In this document: positions 48,638 to 59,908 of the stretch, piece by piece | Layout: each line of letters starts with the position of its first letter | How positions within the stretch are numbered: position 1 is the stretch's first letter | Assembly (NCBI GenBank): GCA_003260075.1 | Contig: QLIY01000518.1 | Span: 1-64,000, forward strand | Source of the DNA: Phallusia mammillata | Lineage: Eukaryota > Chordata > Ascidiacea > Phlebobranchia > Ascidiidae | Direction: 5' to 3' | Length of the DNA stretch: 64,000 nucleotides | Program-made: the position numbers and the translations under genes | The notes under the pieces: generated by a model | The model's database searches: none | What the model was told of the DNA's origin: nothing | The model's input: the letters and a program-made list of their open reading frames with translations, nothing else

Positions 48638-49267
48638 CACAAAAAGATGCACATAAAGTGGGTTGTAAATGAGCCTGTCGGTAACGAAAAGGAACTGACT
48701 TTTCAATGTGTAAAAATGCGAGTGGTATTAAGGATGTGAACTGTTTATACATGTAAAACGATTGTTTGTATTTTCCTTTAACATAAAGCATCATATTATG
48801 ATAGCTTATTTGAAACAATAAAAATCCTAATGCATAATAAATCAATTGTCACTTACTTTTTCTATGTGTTTTCGCTGGGTGAGAACTAAGCCAAGAAGCG
48901 GAGAAACCATTGTCTCATAAAAACGAAATCGGGCTAACCACCAGAACATAAGCAACAAACAAGTTTGTTTACATTTGACAGCAATGTTTAATTGGACAAA
49001 CGTTTAAATTCAGAGAAAAAAATATGGAAAATAGAAACCCGCAATTTTAGGCGAATAATGCCCACATACAACGGATCAAATAAAAACAGCTAAAAAAACA
49101 CAAATTGAAGTTTCCAAATCAATTATTATCGATTAATAGAGCGTATCGGTCACAAAGTAGCCCTCCCCCAGGCTACAGTTCGGATGTCACAATTGCCGAG
49201 CTGAATACAAAACTGAAAAACCTTGCTTTGCAGACAGTTTCGATAGATCAGCAAAAAACGACCTAAA
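48638..49267. promoter_or_regulatory. Intergenic, units 12-13
   Basis: No gene. 49150-49216 (CAGGCTACAG..., GAATACAAAACTG) is a diverged version of the group D promoter block. An AATAAA word lies at about 48835. Otherwise AT-rich and unremarkable. Confidence 0.4.
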
Positions 49268-52187
49268 ATGAGATTTTTATTAGTGTGTTTCGTTGTAGCT
49301 TCGTTCATAGTATGCATAGCAGGTAATAATCGTATTTGTAGTATTTAAACCAACAAAACAATAACTATGACTGGTTTAGGTTTGAAATGCATGACTTGTC
49401 ATACCTCTGGTGGTTTTGAACATTGCGACGTGAACGGGAAAATAAAGCAATGTATGCCAAACCAGGTTGGTTGTATTATTGAATATTTTCAAACCTAACA
49501 ATACAGGCATAGAACGCAGAATATTGCACAGTATTTCACTCAGTTTGGTTCAGGACTCGTGTGAAACAGTCGTGAGACGCTCAGGAAGTCAAATGACTGT
49601 CATGAAAGGCTGCAAGAATTCACGAGCATGTGAAAACAACCAAATGCAAGTAATGAAATATGATCTTATGAGCTTCAACTTGATTTAAGTATGATACGCT
49701 TTTAACAAAGAATACAAGATACTCCGGTAGAACAACTCAGTGCAACTCGGATCAAATTAGTTCAGTTTGTACGTGTTGTTGCAACGAAGACATGTGCAAC
49801 GCTGGAGCGCCCACTTGTGTGGATCATTACAGACCTACACAACCTCGTAAGACTCGTGTAGGCACGTGATAAACGGTTTGCAACAAGTAACTGTCGTGTT
49901 GCTTAGCTCAAGACTGTCCACAAGTTCGGCAGAATTTTCCCCATGGAAAAATTGAGTGCTACAACGAGAACAAAGCTGGAGCTTTGTGCGAATATCAATG
50001 TACTTCAAAGGACTACTACGTTTGGCCGCCAAAGCGAACTACAAATGTTTGCCTTGCCAATGGAACGTGGGCACACGAAGAGTCGTGCTGTGCACGTAAA
50101 TCGTTTAAATTGCATTTAAATTGAAGCGCGACCTGCACTGTTTTTTTCAGCTTCATATCATTAAGAAACTTGTGCATAAAACTACCTTTAAAATTGGCAT
50201 TAAAGGTGTAAACCTCAATGAAACAAACATACTTCGTTAAGAACCGGCCATTTATCACGCGTCCCCGTGTTGAACATATCAAAAATTGAATGGTAAGTAT
50301 ATGTATTGCGTTGTCAGGACCATGTCCGCCCTATTTTCTATATGACGCCGTCGTGTTGTTTCATTACGGAGGCAGTGATGGTGCGCAACAACTGCAAAAC
50401 ACCATACAGACGTTCGCCAGCGGGTAAGACTTTTTGTAGAAATGAAAATAATCAACGTTAGAAGCGGATTATAAAAATTATGTTTTAATTATTTGATATA
50501 CACTAGCAATAGCGTCAAAATTATTTGTTTCTTAATAAGGGTTAAAAAAGTGGAAAACTCAGTGTTATTGTTATCTGCTACGAGCAGTAAAAATATTGTT
50601 ATCCTGTTGTTTACAGATACTGAATGTTTTCGAAATGTTTTTACCCAAACCGTTTAGAGAATAAAAACTAAATATCGTTTTTCCTTATTCAAAAACCAGA
50701 GTTAGTTTACTATTGGCAATACAATACTTTTTATGATGTTAACTTGATATTTCAATGCTTGCAGCGGTGCACCTATAGCAGATGATGCACTCAAAAACGC
50801 GGCGTTCTACTATAGTGGTATACCAATTGAATCGAGTGTGATAAAGTTTAACGAGTACGGAGCAAATGCTACTCGACTGATTCAACTGTTAAACGAACGA
50901 ATTAAGGGGGGGGGGGGTATGTACAAAGTTTGAAAATAAGGTAAGTAGAGGTTAAGGTATACAAGGTTTAAAAAATATAAAAACACCAATGGACCAACCA
51001 AAAATGTAAAGAACTTCAAAGATGCAATGCACTGGTCAAAAGAAAAGTTCTGAAGAGACTGTCTATAAAAGAAGTACTCTTTTTATAATATATCATTTCA
51101 GGAGGCCCTAATATTGGAGCAGCCATTCAGTACGCTATGGACAACCTTCTTACTCCGGAAGCCGGCGCAAGAGACGATCGAGTAACGAAGAGTATCGCGT
51201 TCTATACCAATCGCAACTCTGCCGATAACGCAAAAGAAGCGGCAGAAGAAGCAAGAAGACGTGGCTATCTGGTATTATAATTTGAATTGTAGAAAACGAG
51301 CAACATCAAAACCTGTTTAAAAGAAGATAAGTTAAACAAAAACATCTACCCAATTGGCTGTTTAATATAAAACACTTCAACATTTTAGACAAGGAAAGAC
51401 ATCAGATATGACTCACAAATTGCCTGGTAAATTTCAGCCACTAAACCAGTGGTTCCCAACCTGGGGTTCGCGGACCCCCAAGGGGTCCGTGAGATGGTTT
51501 TAGGGAGTCCGTGGAGGCACGCATTCTTAGTACCATTTACCAACAATAAAATTTTTGTAAGTTTTTAAACCGTTTTTACAATCCTGCATACAAGTGCAAA
51601 CTGTTTATCAAACCTTCGGGTCAGGAAAATTAACTTTTTTGTTATTGTTACCGCCATTGTGACATCACAACACGCATGAACAATCAAACTTATAGTGCTT
51701 TGTTTCAGGTTTTGTACACCAGATTTTTTTTCTCTTAATTGCGTTCACTGATTCAGTACAGAACCTAGTTGAGATTTAAGCACTGTGAAGGTTGATTACA
51801 TTTTGATTAAAAAGGCGAAAGTAATAACGTATGATGAAGGAAACAAAAAAACATAACAAGACTAAACTACGTACGTTGGGAATCCGCGGACCTATAAAAT
51901 TTATAAAAGGGGCCCGTGACTACAAAAAGGTTGGGAACCACTGCACTAAACAAACGTAAAAGATCACCCAAGTATTTGATTTTTTACATTTTTAGATCTA
52001 CTTTTTTGGAACTGAAATCGACGACTATACTTTCGATCGTCAGCAGATACTGGATATAACTGGAGAAAAAGACCACATTTTTATATTAAACCAGCAATTG
52101 AACAGCTATGATTCTGATCTAGCAGCAGATATGATTAGTCACTTCTGCAGAAACCCATGTGACCATGTGCTGCACGACCACGATTAG
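49268..52187 (+). CDS. Array unit 13: secreted LU-CCP-vWA protein (group D)
   Basis: Exons: 49268-49322, 49380-49465, 49554-49649, 49711-49846, 49907-50095, 50318-50423, 50765-50916, 51102-51271, 51996-52187; 1182 nt. Signal peptide MRFLLVCFVVASFIVCIA; LU opens GLKCMTCHTSGGFEH. The CCP ends ESCC where paralogues have EPCC or KPCC. The vWA begins DAVVLFHYGGSD with TNRNSADNA. The last codons of exon 7 are inside a 12-G run (50906-50917). It replaces the usual KAVNEG and leaves the frame open as four glycines, so the true exon end is hidden. Intron 8 holds a 497-bp hAT MITE. The tail is HFCRNPCDHVLHDHD. Confidence 0.84.
51447..51943. mobile_element. hAT-type MITE, 497 bp, in intron 8 of unit 13
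   Basis: Terminal inverted repeats are CAGTGGTTCCCAACCTGGGG (left, with CCCCAAGGGG just inside) and AGGTTGGGAACCACTG (right). Exact 8-bp target duplication CACTAAAC at 51439-51446 and 51944-51951. No transposase frame seen. It is the same terminus type as the element ends at 55393 and, loosely, 63071. Confidence 0.92.
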
Positions 52188-52588
52188 AAGGCAAAAATGT
52201 TGGATTGTGTTGTACATATCCGTCACGTTATTGAAATAAATCGTACAATACTTTTAATGCTAATACAATTATTACATGTTATTACAATTCGTAAACAAAA
52301 AGGTGATTTTTTTTTCTGCTTTATCTTTATTAAAGGATTTTTTTGTTTTGTTGGTTTTATTTTGTCTTCTTTGAAGTTGATGTTTGGCAACGTTTTTAAT
52401 AAAACAAGTGGTTGCTGAGCATTTTTGGTTGTTAAACTTGGCTCTGTAAAGTGTAAGTTGTCAACCCGAAATATCAAAATAAAGCATGACCATCAAGTCA
52501 CCCCAGACAACAGCTAAGTCCATCTGCGATCGGCTTAAAGACCTGAGGGCAAAACGTAAAACTGGACAACATAATTTGCTTACTGCTT
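52188..52588. promoter_or_regulatory. Intergenic, units 13-14, with group D promoter block
   Basis: 52490-52565 contains ACCATCAAGTCACCCCAGAC and AACAGCTAAGTCCATCTG, aligning with the promoters of units 11 and 12. The block leads directly into the poly-G run that hides the start of unit 14. Confidence 0.5.
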
Positions 52589-52599
52589 GGGGGGGGGGG

Positions 52600-55008
52600 T
52601 GTTTTGTTTGCTTCTGGTTTCTTTCATCGTATGTACGAAAGGTAAACAAGACGCAACAATGCTTTTAGTACATGGAAATAATGATGTTTGCTGTTTAGGT
52701 TTGAAATGTATGACCTGCTATACTTCTGGTAGTTTTGAAGACTGCGATGTAAATGGAAAACTAAAGCAATGTATGCAAAACCAGGTTAGTGACACTACTG
52801 CAAATTTTCAAATGAAATGCAAAACGAGGTACAGAGAGCAAAATATTACGCAGCATTTCAATCGGTTTGGTTAAATATAGATATCGTTGCGAGACAAATA
52901 CAAAATAAGAAGTAGGCAATAAATAGACTTTCTATTTGCTTCAGGACTCATGTGAAACAGTCGTGAGACGCTCAGAAAGTCAAATGACTGTCATGAAAGG
53001 CTGCAAGAATTCACGAGCATGCAGGGACAACCAAATGCAGGCAAGGAATTATGTGTCACAATTGGGTGCATTCCGAAAAATATAATAGTAAAAGATGACA
53101 TGCATTTTGACTCAGAATACTAGATACTCGGGAAGATCAACTCAGTGCAACTCGGATCAAATTAACTCGGTTTGCACTTGTTGTTGCAACGTCGACCTAT
53201 GCAACGCTGGAGCGCCCACTTGTGTGGAACATTACAGACCTACACAACCTCGTAAGACCAACACTGGACTTAAAAGTTTATAAAATAAGGAATCTTGTTG
53301 TTTAGTTCAAGACTGTCTTCAAGTCCCTCAAAATTTCCCCCATGGCAACATTGAATGCTACAATGAAAACAAATCTGGAGCCTTGTGCGAATATCAATGT
53401 ACTGCAAAAGATTACGGTGTTTGGCCTCCAAAGCGAACTACAAATGTTTGCCTCGCTAATGGAACGTGGGCACACGAAGAGCCGTGCTGCGCACGTAAGT
53501 ATATAAAGGGTTGCTGAAATCATTATAGTCTTTCCTTTCGATAAACTTGTTGCTTTATCACTTTAATAATGCGTTTGTTGCTCAACTGATTTAAAACAAA
53601 GCTATTTAAACACGATGAGCTTGAAACTCATATTTTGGAGTAAAACTGAAAACCTCGTTTACACTTTTTAACGCACTGGATTCCACGTAAGACAAGTTGT
53701 GTTTTCCAATTTCGTTAGGTCCATGTCCACCCTATTTTCTTTTTGATGAGGTCCAGTTGTATCATTATGGTGGGCCAGATGCTGCAGAACAACTTAACGA
53801 TACATTGTATGCGCTTGGAGGGTAAGACTTAATTTTCAAGTTATTTTTTGGATAAACACTTTTTGGAATTGAGCTTTAAATATAGATAATTTGTATGTTA
53901 ACTTTAAATCTTTTATAGATTTGTAAATGATACACGGTGTTATGTCCCAAAATAAGCTGAAATTATAAATGTCAAGTTAATGATCTGATACCGTATTGTT
54001 TTTAGCATACCAATAGCAGAGGACGCACTCAAACTAGCAGGGTTCTACTATAGTGGTGAACCGATTGAAGCCAGTGTAATAAAATTTAATGAATACAAAC
54101 CAAGTGATGCTATTTGGGTTGAACTACTTAGAGAAAGAACTAAAGCGGTAAACGAAGGTATGTTTGATAGAGGATGAATGTAATGAAAGTAAAAGAAAGA
54201 CATTATGTGTTAAAATTTATAGCTTCCGCACGGTAAGCTTTGTTACAATTAAATACAATATTGTCATCCTGGGGCCTTTTTGTTGTCATAAAACATATTC
54301 ATTGCTAATGTGATGACATTTCATTGCAGGAGGCCCAAATATTGGAGTTGCCATTCAGTACGCTTTGGATAACCTATTTACGCCTGAAGCTGGCGCAAGA
54401 GACAATCGGGTACCTAAGGTCATCTCAATTTGGACCAATCGCAACTCTGCCGATGACCCAAAGGAAGCAGCGGAAGAAGCAAGAAGACGGGGCATCCTGG
54501 TAGTTTGATAATTAAACAATAGTCTAACATTTCCAAAATTAGGGCGTTGCGTTTAACCGAACGACGCCAGACCCTGAGGATCATAGGCATTCCCATCCAA
54601 TATGCCTATCATAACAACTTACTCGTCGCTGAAGCCATACGCTGCGCGTTGCAATTTGAACACACACAAAGCGTAACGGCCAGTTGTCCACAACATAATG
54701 AAATCTTAAAATAAACTTAAGTTGGTGCGCATTTCAAGACTAGAAATCTTAAAATAAACTTAAGTTGGCGCGCATTTCAAGACTAACAGTGTGTAACTCC
54801 CTATACATTGTTTCAGATCTACGTTTTTGGAACGGAAGTTGACGGCTACACCTTCGATCGTGAACAGTTACTGGACATAACTGGGGAACAGGAACACATT
54901 TTTTTATTTAGGGAATCGCTGAACAACTTTGAATCTGAAGTTGCCGTCGACATGATCAAGCACTTCTGTCAAAACCCATGTGACCATGTACTGCACGATC
55001 ACAATTAA
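52600..55008 (+). CDS. Array unit 14: LU-CCP-vWA protein (group D), start codon hidden by poly-G
   Basis: Exons: exon 1 remainder 52600-52641, then 52699-52784, 52945-53040, 53116-53251, 53306-53494, 53719-53821, 54006-54157, 54330-54499, 54817-55008. The signal peptide is readable as FCLLLVSFIVCTK, but its ATG and first residues are replaced by 11 G (52589-52599). All other exons are open and of family length. Intron 3 begins CAG|GCAAGG, a good GC-AG donor. Exon 5 begins DCLQV where others have DCPQV. The vWA has DEVQLYHYGGPD, TNRNSADDP and IYVFGTEVD; the tail is HFCQNPCDHVLHDHN. Intron 8 contains a 42-bp tandem repeat (about 54700-54785). Confidence 0.83.
54700..54786. repeat. About 43-bp tandem duplication in intron 8 of unit 14
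   Basis: Two copies of a unit containing AATCTTAAAATAAACTTAAG and GCGCATTTCAAGACTA; one copy has TTGGTGCG and the other TTGGCGCG. Confidence 0.85.
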
Positions 55009-56176
55009 CAAACTTGCTTATCACAATAAACAAAATAAATCCGTTGTACCTAACCAAATGAAGTAAGATGTAAATGTGGCAATGGAGTGATGATTGTTGT
55101 GCTATTAAAAGTCATATTGTTTTGGAACTTAGTTTCACAATGTGTTATGTTTACTTCATAACCTTTACAGCGTTAAGCGCAAGCAATCACACACACACAT
55201 AACCGAGACGGGTTTACAATTTCAGTGGAGGAAAAAACCAAGGCGGTCACGATCGAGCATTTAACAACGGGGGGGGGGGGGGGGGTAGTAATACCATAGA
55301 GCACTGTAGAACACATTAGTGCTCTATGGTGGTACGCGTGGCAGTGCAGAGCGTCCAGGTGGTACGGGATCGTAAAAAGGTTGGGAACCCCTGACCTAAC
55401 CAAATGAAGTAAGATGTAAATGTGGCAATGGAGTGATGATTGTTGTGCTATTAAAAGTCATATTGTTTTGGAACTTAGTTTCACAATGTGTTATGTTTAC
55501 TTCATAACCTTTACAGCGTTAAGCGCAAGCAATCACACACACACATAACCGAGACGGGTTTACAATTTCAGTGGAGGAAAAAACCAAGGCGGTCACGATC
55601 GAGCATTTAACAACAACTAGTTTTTTGAAAAAACGTTTTCAAACAGGGTTTCGATTTGCTGGTAGAAAACGCTTTGCAGATAATCGATTTGGCAAAAAAA
55701 ACCTAAATTGTATGGCAGAAAATAGGAACTTAATCGTGTTTACCATAATCAGCAAAAAATCCTAACGTAGTACCGCAGGAGAAAATCTTTTTTAAGCGAT
55801 AAGATTAATTTTTTTACCCAGCAATTTGATTTGCATCTGTTTTTGAAATTTTTATGCCCTTGCTGAACACGCAACTCAACTACTGCGTTGAAAAAGGTCA
55901 GATTGACGATCATAGGGCTTCAACATGTTATCACTGTCTATACAAATTTTGCATGTGGCTAAGCCGGTATGTCAGGCTAGATATCATTACCTTCATCATT
56001 TTGTCACTATCCCCTCTAAGGGGTATACGTGCATACCGCAGCTGAAAAACGTCAACCAACCTGCCCTACGGCGGACAAACACCTCCGTGCAACTATAATA
56101 AATCGAAATGGCCGTTTGAACAAGGGACAGTGATGTATAATGTTGCAGCACAGGACAGTCCTACAAAACGAGCAAA
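55009..56176. other. Intergenic, units 14-15, with an allelic-looking duplication
   Basis: 55048-55268 recurs at 55394-55614, separated by 17 G (55269-55285) and a hAT right end (about 55286-55393). 55615-56176 has no recognised gene. A 64-codon frame at 55571 and one at 55854 look like chance. Confidence 0.6.
55286..55393. mobile_element. Right end of a hAT MITE, left part missing at a poly-G join
   Basis: It ends AAAGGTTGGGAACCCCTG directly before ACCTAACC (55394-55401). The same ACCTAACC occurs once at 55048-55055 in the copy without the element, so the two copies look like filled and empty alleles of one insertion site. The interior has the mirrored words CCATAGAGCACTGTAG and GTGCTCTATGGTGG. 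Confidence 0.75.
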
Positions 56177-58953
56177 ATGAATGCTGCAATCGTAGTGATC
56201 CTTATCTGCTGTTCGGCATACACACAAGGTAGATGTTAATGTTTTGTCGTTTAGTTAGCAGTGTGTCAATAAGATATAATTTGATGTTTGTTTGTAACGA
56301 ATGCGTTGTAGTCCAATCGACTTCTTTTTTCATAACCAGGTCTAAAATGTATGAAGTGTTTCAGTGCCGGAAGCTTTGAAGAATGTGATGTAAGCGGCCA
56401 AATAAGGCAATGCTTGCCAAACGAGGTAAAGAAAAAACTATCGAATCTATAGCCATTCAATTGTAACATTTCGTGTGGAGTGAGTGATGCTGATTTTGCA
56501 AATAAACACGTGTTTTTGCAGGAATCATGTGAAACAGTCGTGAGGCGTTCTGGCAATCATATGACCGTCACCAAAGACTGCAAGGACACAAATGCATGCA
56601 ACAGCAACCAAATGCAGGTACAGTTTTCATCACGTTTAAAACTAAACCTAAATTTAGCAATTCAGACAAAGTAATAATTAGTTATATTAACTACAAAGGT
56701 GTTTTCGATTCACAGAATAATGCAAATTCTGGTCGGTCAACTCAGTGTAACGCGGATCAAATCAGCTCATTTTGTACTTGTTGTTGTGGCAGCGATATGT
56801 GCAACGCAGGAACACCGACGTGTGTCCCATACTATCAACCTGTTACACCAGGTATAAAACCGATAACAAAGTCCTATAAGATATTAAATCATAGTACGCC
56901 AGGCCAATTGAAGGCGTCATACAGAACCAAACCAGTCTTAACAAGTATTCCCATACGGACAAGGTGAGATTCGAACTCACGATAGAAGCGTTTTCAGTTT
57001 AGCTGTAAGATATTAGATAAGTAAGATATAACATTTAATATGGACAGAGTAATATTAAAGAGAAATGATTTACAGTTAATGACTGCCCCGCGCTGTCCCA
57101 ATCTCTACCACACGGCAATGTGGAGTGCTATAACGAGAACAAGGCCGGAGCAGTTTGTGAATATCAATGTACCAGCAAGGACTACGGAGTTTGGCCGAAT
57201 GGGCGCAACACAAATGTTTGTCAAGGCAACGGAACCTGGTCACACGAGGCGCCTTGTTGCGCACGTAAGTTTATTATGGACCAGTTGGTATTACTAAGTT
57301 AATGACTGGGTTTTTCCCAAGTGTTGCATAGGCTAATAAATGCACAAAAAAGTGTAGTAATCTTGTTTTTGTTCTCGAAGGCCCTTGTCCGCCCTATTTT
57401 CTGTTTGATGACGTCATGCTCATCCACTTTGCGGGAGACAAGGCCGAAGAAGAATTACAAGAAACTCTTACTGCGGTGCAGTTGTAAGTAATTTGCAACA
57501 TTGTGAAACAAATAGTGATTTGAAACAAATAAAACCAACACATAAGTAAAAAAAAACAAGAACTCTTGCCACATTGTCAAAACAAAACTTAACCAAGACC
57601 GAAATCTCAAAAAAACACATTTTGTTTCCAGCTCCGCTATAGAAGAAGATGCTGTAAAGCATGCAGTGATGTATTACAGTGGACAACCCATCGAATCTAG
57701 TGTAGTAAAGTTTAACGAATACGGGGCGAACGCAACACGACTTTTTGAACTTGTTACACAAAGAGTCACTCTTCAGAATGAAGGTCTGTCGTTGTTCGCG
57801 TAATCAAACTTTCTAAAAAATGGTTTAACGGAATTTATGTCGATAATTTGCGTCAAATCATCACTGTTGTGTGGGTTAATAAAAACATGATCCTTATAGA
57901 GAAAGGGTTTTGAATGGGAAATAAAAACGTCAGTTACTTCGCAAAAAACTGATAAAAGAGCAACATTTGTTTAAAAAACAAAGCAATATACTCCTGTAAA
58001 GAAGGGTTTAAAACTGATGTAAGATAATGACAATATTAAGGCCCTAATCATAGTACGCTAGGTCTATTGAAGGCCTTATACCGAATCAGCCGGCCACCAA
58101 GAATTCATAATTATGGCCCTAAATAGCAATCCATAGGTTTACTCATATATTCCACCACACCAAAACAGCCTGTTAAACATTATTAGGACCAGTGAATACT
58201 GGAGCAGCAATACAGTATGCTTTGGACAATCTACTAACCCAAGAAGCCGGTATGAGAGACAATAGAGTGCCGAAGACAATCACCGTTATTAGTGACAGAA
58301 ACTCTGACGACGATGTTAAAGGACCTGCAGAAGAAGCAAGAAGACGGGGCATCTTGGTAAACGTTTGCTTAATATATTATGTACTGGTGACAATAGGATT
58401 CACATAACTACAACTTCTATTGAAACATTTATTACCACATAGTTAGCACACAAAGAGGCTCATCATCCTCGTTTAGGTTTGAAACAAACGCGTTTTTGCA
58501 GAGTGCTTTTACAAGTTAACCGACTTGGTATAAACTATGAAAACAGGACCAACTTAAAGTATTGTCAACAAAACTGCAGTTTTAAACCATAAGTCAACGA
58601 AGAAAGCATTCCTCCGACACTAAAGAAATCTGTTTTGTTGTTTATAAAAGAAACTCTGCAACTGATTTGAATGACATACATCAGCATTTCAATTGCCTAT
58701 TATGCCCTCTTACATATTTTTGTAGCAGCACAATAACAGATATACTGTATTGCAGATCTATTTCCTTGGCATGGCAGTAGATGGGTACGAATTCGACCGT
58801 GAACAACTACTCGAATTGACAGGTGTAGAGGAACACATCTTAGCATTCGATCAAGCCCTTAGCACTCTAACCGACGAGCATGTTGCTGACATGATGAAAC
58901 ATTTCTGCAGGAACCCATGTGATCATGTTCTTCATGCACATGGCAGAGGATAA
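56177..58953 (+). CDS. Array unit 15: secreted LU-CCP-vWA protein (group E), intact
   Basis: Exons: 56177-56228, 56340-56425, 56522-56617, 56716-56851, 57076-57264, 57381-57483, 57632-57783, 58187-58356, 58756-58953; 1182 nt, 393 residues. Signal peptide MNAAIVVILICCSAYTQ; LU opens GLKCMKCFSAGSFEE and closes FCTCCCGSDMCNAGTPTC. CCP has PHGNVEC, CEYQC, NGTW, PCC. The vWA begins DDVMLIHFAGDK. It keeps an Asp in the third metal-site loop (ISDRNSDDDV), unlike groups A-D, which have Asn. The strand IYFLGMAVD leads to an extended tail HFCRNPCDHVLHAHGRG. Introns 4 and 7 each hold a SINE-like repeat. Poly(A) signal AATAAA at 59141-59146. Confidence 0.88.
56885..56995 (-). repeat. tRNA-type SINE fragment in intron 4 of unit 15
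   Basis: On the minus strand GTGAGTTCGAATCTCAC (around 56967-56983) is a perfect tRNA T-arm with a pol III B-box. It is followed by a body ending in GGCCTGGCGTACTATGATT. That body recurs, in either direction, in intron 7 of units 1, 3, 12 and 15. No A-box or full cloverleaf is seen, so it is a 5'-truncated SINE. Confidence 0.5.
58037..58100 (+). repeat. Dispersed SINE body in intron 7 of unit 15
   Basis: ATCATAGTACGCTAGGTCTA followed by TTGAAGGCCTTATACCGAAT matches the element in intron 4. Inverted copies are at about 3665-3710 and 11022-11056, and a further copy is at about 47670-47720. Confidence 0.5.
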
Positions 58954-59908
58954 AACCAACCACGACGTGATATGGGACCCGAATTTTAAAGCGCTACAAC
59001 TAACCTGATTGTTAATGTATAAATAGTTGTGTATCGCAGTTGTTTGGATAAAAACATTGTTTAGTTGTAGACATACGCTTAGTTTGACCGAATCTTTCTT
59101 AAACATCTCACTTTCTTTCATTGTACATCCCGGGTGTCGAAATAAAATAAAATGGAAACAAACGTTCACTGACTAATACATGCAAGTAGTCATGCGCAAA
59201 CGCGCCACTACTAAAGGTAGTCATCGGCCAAAACTTACGTAAAAAAGGTTTACCTTGCAAGTCGTTTAGCTTTAGTTGAACAAACCAGTTTCCCTCAAAT
59301 AGTCATATTGCAGCATCTGCAAAACATAAAACGTTCGCAGTCACTACACCCGACAACGATAAAAGTAACTGTAATAGAAATATGTAAAAAAGTGGACAAG
59401 ATCTTAAGCGTGTAGATAGCATTTAAATAAACTGAACAATACAGTCATAGGTAACATATTTACAAATTTGCTAATGTCAGGAAAGGACGAAACGGCCACC
59501 CACTGGATTCTATCTTTAACCACCAACGCAACTCAGTCATCGAACTTTAGCCCAACACCAACTTATATTATATCATTACGGTGACCAGGGGGGGGGGTTT
59601 CAAAACATATTCAAAAATTTACTAATGTAAGGAAAGGATGAAACGACCACACACTTGATTCTATCTTTAACCACCAAAGCAACTCAGTCATTTAAAATGT
59701 TTAAGAATGCTATCGTCTTCGAACTTTAGCCCAACACCAACTTATATTATATCATTACGGTGACCAGCATAAATGAAACAGTCACCGCTACCAAACAAAC
59801 GATGACCTTAACAGAGCAATCTTACCCCGAGGCAAATCGACATGTTATGGTAAGTTTTAAGAAGCTGTATTAGTTAGACATCGTTTTTTGTAGTGTCAGC
59901 ACAAAAGT
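58954..59908. other. Intergenic, units 15-16, with duplicated block
   Basis: About 59456-59587 recurs at about 59606-59766, separated by 10 G (59588-59597). The second copy has an extra segment (TTTAAAATGTTTAAGAATGC). No gene recognised. Confidence 0.6.

Noticed and set aside
56960..56990. A tRNA gene
   Set aside because: Only a T-arm is present; no acceptor stem, D-arm or anticodon arm can be folded around it, so it is SINE-derived.
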